Position numbers and translations under genes: made by a program. This document shows, one piece after another, positions 42,984-43,692 of a stretch of 43,692 bases of DNA. Position 1 is the first letter of the stretch, and every line of letters begins with the position of its first letter. This DNA is from an uncultured Geobacteraceae bacterium (lineage in GTDB: Bacteria > Desulfobacterota > Desulfuromonadia > Geobacterales > Pseudopelobacteraceae): positions 1 through 43,692 of the forward strand of contig CAIRBT010000111.1 of NCBI GenBank assembly GCA_903876875.1, in the 5' to 3' direction. The notes beneath the pieces are model-generated. The model saw only the letters and a program-made list of their open reading frames with translations. It was not told where the DNA came from and did not search any database.

Positions 42984-43060
42984 CGGAAAATTGCCATGAC
43001 TTTCTCCCACCCTTTCAAGGCATATGCGCTAACTTAAGCAAAATTGCTTTTGATTTTCTC

Positions 43061-43079
43061 CCTCCCCTTCAAGGGGAGG
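43061..43079. repeat. CCTCCCCTT palindrome upstream of DUF559 gene
   Basis: CCTCCCCTT-C-AAGGGGAGG is a perfect 9-bp dyad with a one-base centre. Just after it, GGGGATGGGG (43088-43097) is the reverse complement of CCCCATCCCC (43473-43482) downstream of the DUF559 gene. Such GC-rich repeats often flank DUF559 genes in Proteobacteria; mobility is inferred. Confidence 0.55.
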
Positions 43080-43105
43080 ATCGGGGTGGGGATGGGGTAG
43101 ATTAT

Positions 43106-43417
43106 ATGATCGGCCAGACGAATGAAAAAAATATCTCAAACAGACTCCCGCGAAAGCTACGGAATCAAATGACTCCAGCCGAAAATGCTCTTTGGAGGGT
43201 ACTTCGTGGCCATCATCTTGAAGGTCTGAAGTTTCGACGTCAACATCCTTTTGGAAATTATATTCTTGATTTTATCTGTCTTGAAATCATGTTGGTAATT
43301 GAAGCTGATGGCGGAAAGCATACTGAAAACATAGCATATGACACGCGACGTACGGAAGAACTGCAAAAAGCGGGCTATCGTATTTTGAGATTTTGGAATA
43401 ACGAAGTGCTCCAGTAA
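43106..43417 (+). CDS. DUF559 endonuclease-like protein, C-terminus trimmed
   Basis: This 103-residue protein matches DUF559 (PF04480), a Vsr/MutH-like nuclease fold family: MTPAENALWRVLR, GLKFRRQHPFGNYILDFICLE, LVIEADGGKHTE, and AGYRILRFWNNEVL. The catalytic-type D-x-E/D pattern (LDFICLE...IEADGG) is present. After the stop at 43415 the frame continues as FESVKEQLWEIVEELR to a second stop at 43486, which matches the helical C-terminus usual in this family. So a stop codon has cut off ~23 residues, and the gene may be degenerating. It sits between short inverted repeats near the window's second MITE copy. Confidence 0.8.
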   Translation: MIGQTNEKNISNRLPRKLRNQMTPAENALWRVLRGHHLEGLKFRRQHPFGNYILDFICLEIMLVIEADGGKHTENIAYDTRRTEELQKAGYRILRFWNNEVLQ

Positions 43418-43472
43418 TTTGAATCGGTAAAAGAACAGTTGTGGGAGATTGTTGAGGAATTGCGGCAAACAA

Positions 43473-43482
43473 CCCCATCCCC
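43473..43482. repeat. Right inverted repeat of DUF559 cassette
   Basis: CCCCATCCCC is the exact reverse complement of GGGGATGGGG at 43088-43097. It overlaps the C-terminal readthrough region of the DUF559 gene. Confidence 0.5.
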
Positions 43483-43551
43483 TCCCTAACCCTCCGCTTG
43501 CCAAAAGTAGGCGCTTCTAAGCGAAAGTACCCTATGGGGGGACGTACCTTT

Positions 43552-43692
43552 CTAGGAGCCTGTCGGGCTTAGGAGGAATCTGCTGTAAATCCGTCTGAAC
43601 GGATCATATTTCACCGCTTTATCGGTCAATAGAACGACTATTGACCTTCAAAATCGTCGAAATCTGCTCTCGCTCAGTCGAATTTTCGCGAC
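43552..43692. repeat. MITE-like element, left-hand part
   Basis: The element begins CTAGGAGCCTGTCGGG and runs beyond the window end. Its first 22 bases are the reverse complement (20 of 22) of 54-75, and its last 48 visible bases match 1-48. A perfect hairpin TCAATAG/CTATTGA lies at 43626-43644. The full element would be ~168 bp with inverted ends and no coding sequence. Confidence 0.7.

Noticed and set aside
1..43692. Shared sequence at both window ends as a sign of a circular molecule
   Set aside because: The 48-bp matches differ at five positions and belong to a repeat element with inverted ends, so they are two copies, not an overlap.

Overview
The window looks like chromosome of a Desulfuromonadota bacterium of the Geobacter/Pelobacter/Trichlorobacter type. 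The assignment is an inference from the gene set: a minor-pilin/PilY1 operon led by a CxxCH cytochrome, a CheB-CheR fusion beside a large hybrid kinase, dockerin-like and cohesin-like exported proteins, NtrC-type regulation, and moderate GC. No rRNA is present. One tRNA is present (Arg, anticodon ACG).

Layout. (1) 1-3290 is accessory DNA. It starts inside a MITE-like repeat, then has an orphan PemK/MazF-family toxin gene with structured flanking RNA, a type IV toxin-antitoxin pair (abiEi/abiEii, minus strand) and the C-terminal remnant of an IS91-type transposase. An ~81-bp direct repeat (72-153 and 2824-2904) brackets the toxin genes. (2) 3292-7028 is mostly housekeeping: a KimA-like APC permease, a DUF2062 membrane protein and S-methyl-5'-thioadenosine phosphorylase. 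(3) 7082-13691 is a signalling cluster: CheB-CheR-PAS fusion, a single-domain response regulator, and a PAS/GAF hybrid histidine kinase with REC and Hpt domains. (4) 13953-19157 holds moeA, nfo, a DUF3820 gene and uvrA. (5) 19219-28275 (minus) is a type IV pilus minor-pilin operon; in transcription order it is cytochrome/DUF4124 protein, small exported protein, PilY1, FimT/GspH, PilV, PilW, PilX-like. (6) 28489-36163 holds a small membrane protein, fabI, hflX (apparently with an ATT start), yceH, DUF2288, a family 2 glycosyltransferase, a NUDIX hydrolase, tpx, an isochorismatase-like hydrolase, a HAD hydrolase and an HNH endonuclease. (7) tRNA-Arg at 36327-36403 marks the edge of a second accessory region that runs to the window end.

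The most interesting part is 36818-42821. A membrane histidine kinase and a sigma-54-dependent response regulator overlap by 4 bp. They are followed by a canonical -24/-12 promoter (GG-N10-GC at 39797-39810), a long structured leader and three exported proteins: a seven-bladed beta-propeller on a tail-fibre-like stalk, a small dockerin-like protein, and a lipoprotein that may carry a cohesin-like fold. I propose this as a self-contained, sigma-54-switched cell-surface assembly module. A decayed copy of the regulator's DNA-binding helix-turn-helix lies just after it (42884-42983), so the module is bracketed by duplicated regulator ends. A DUF559 gene with a trimmed C-terminus, flanked by short inverted repeats, and a second copy of the MITE-like repeat close the window.
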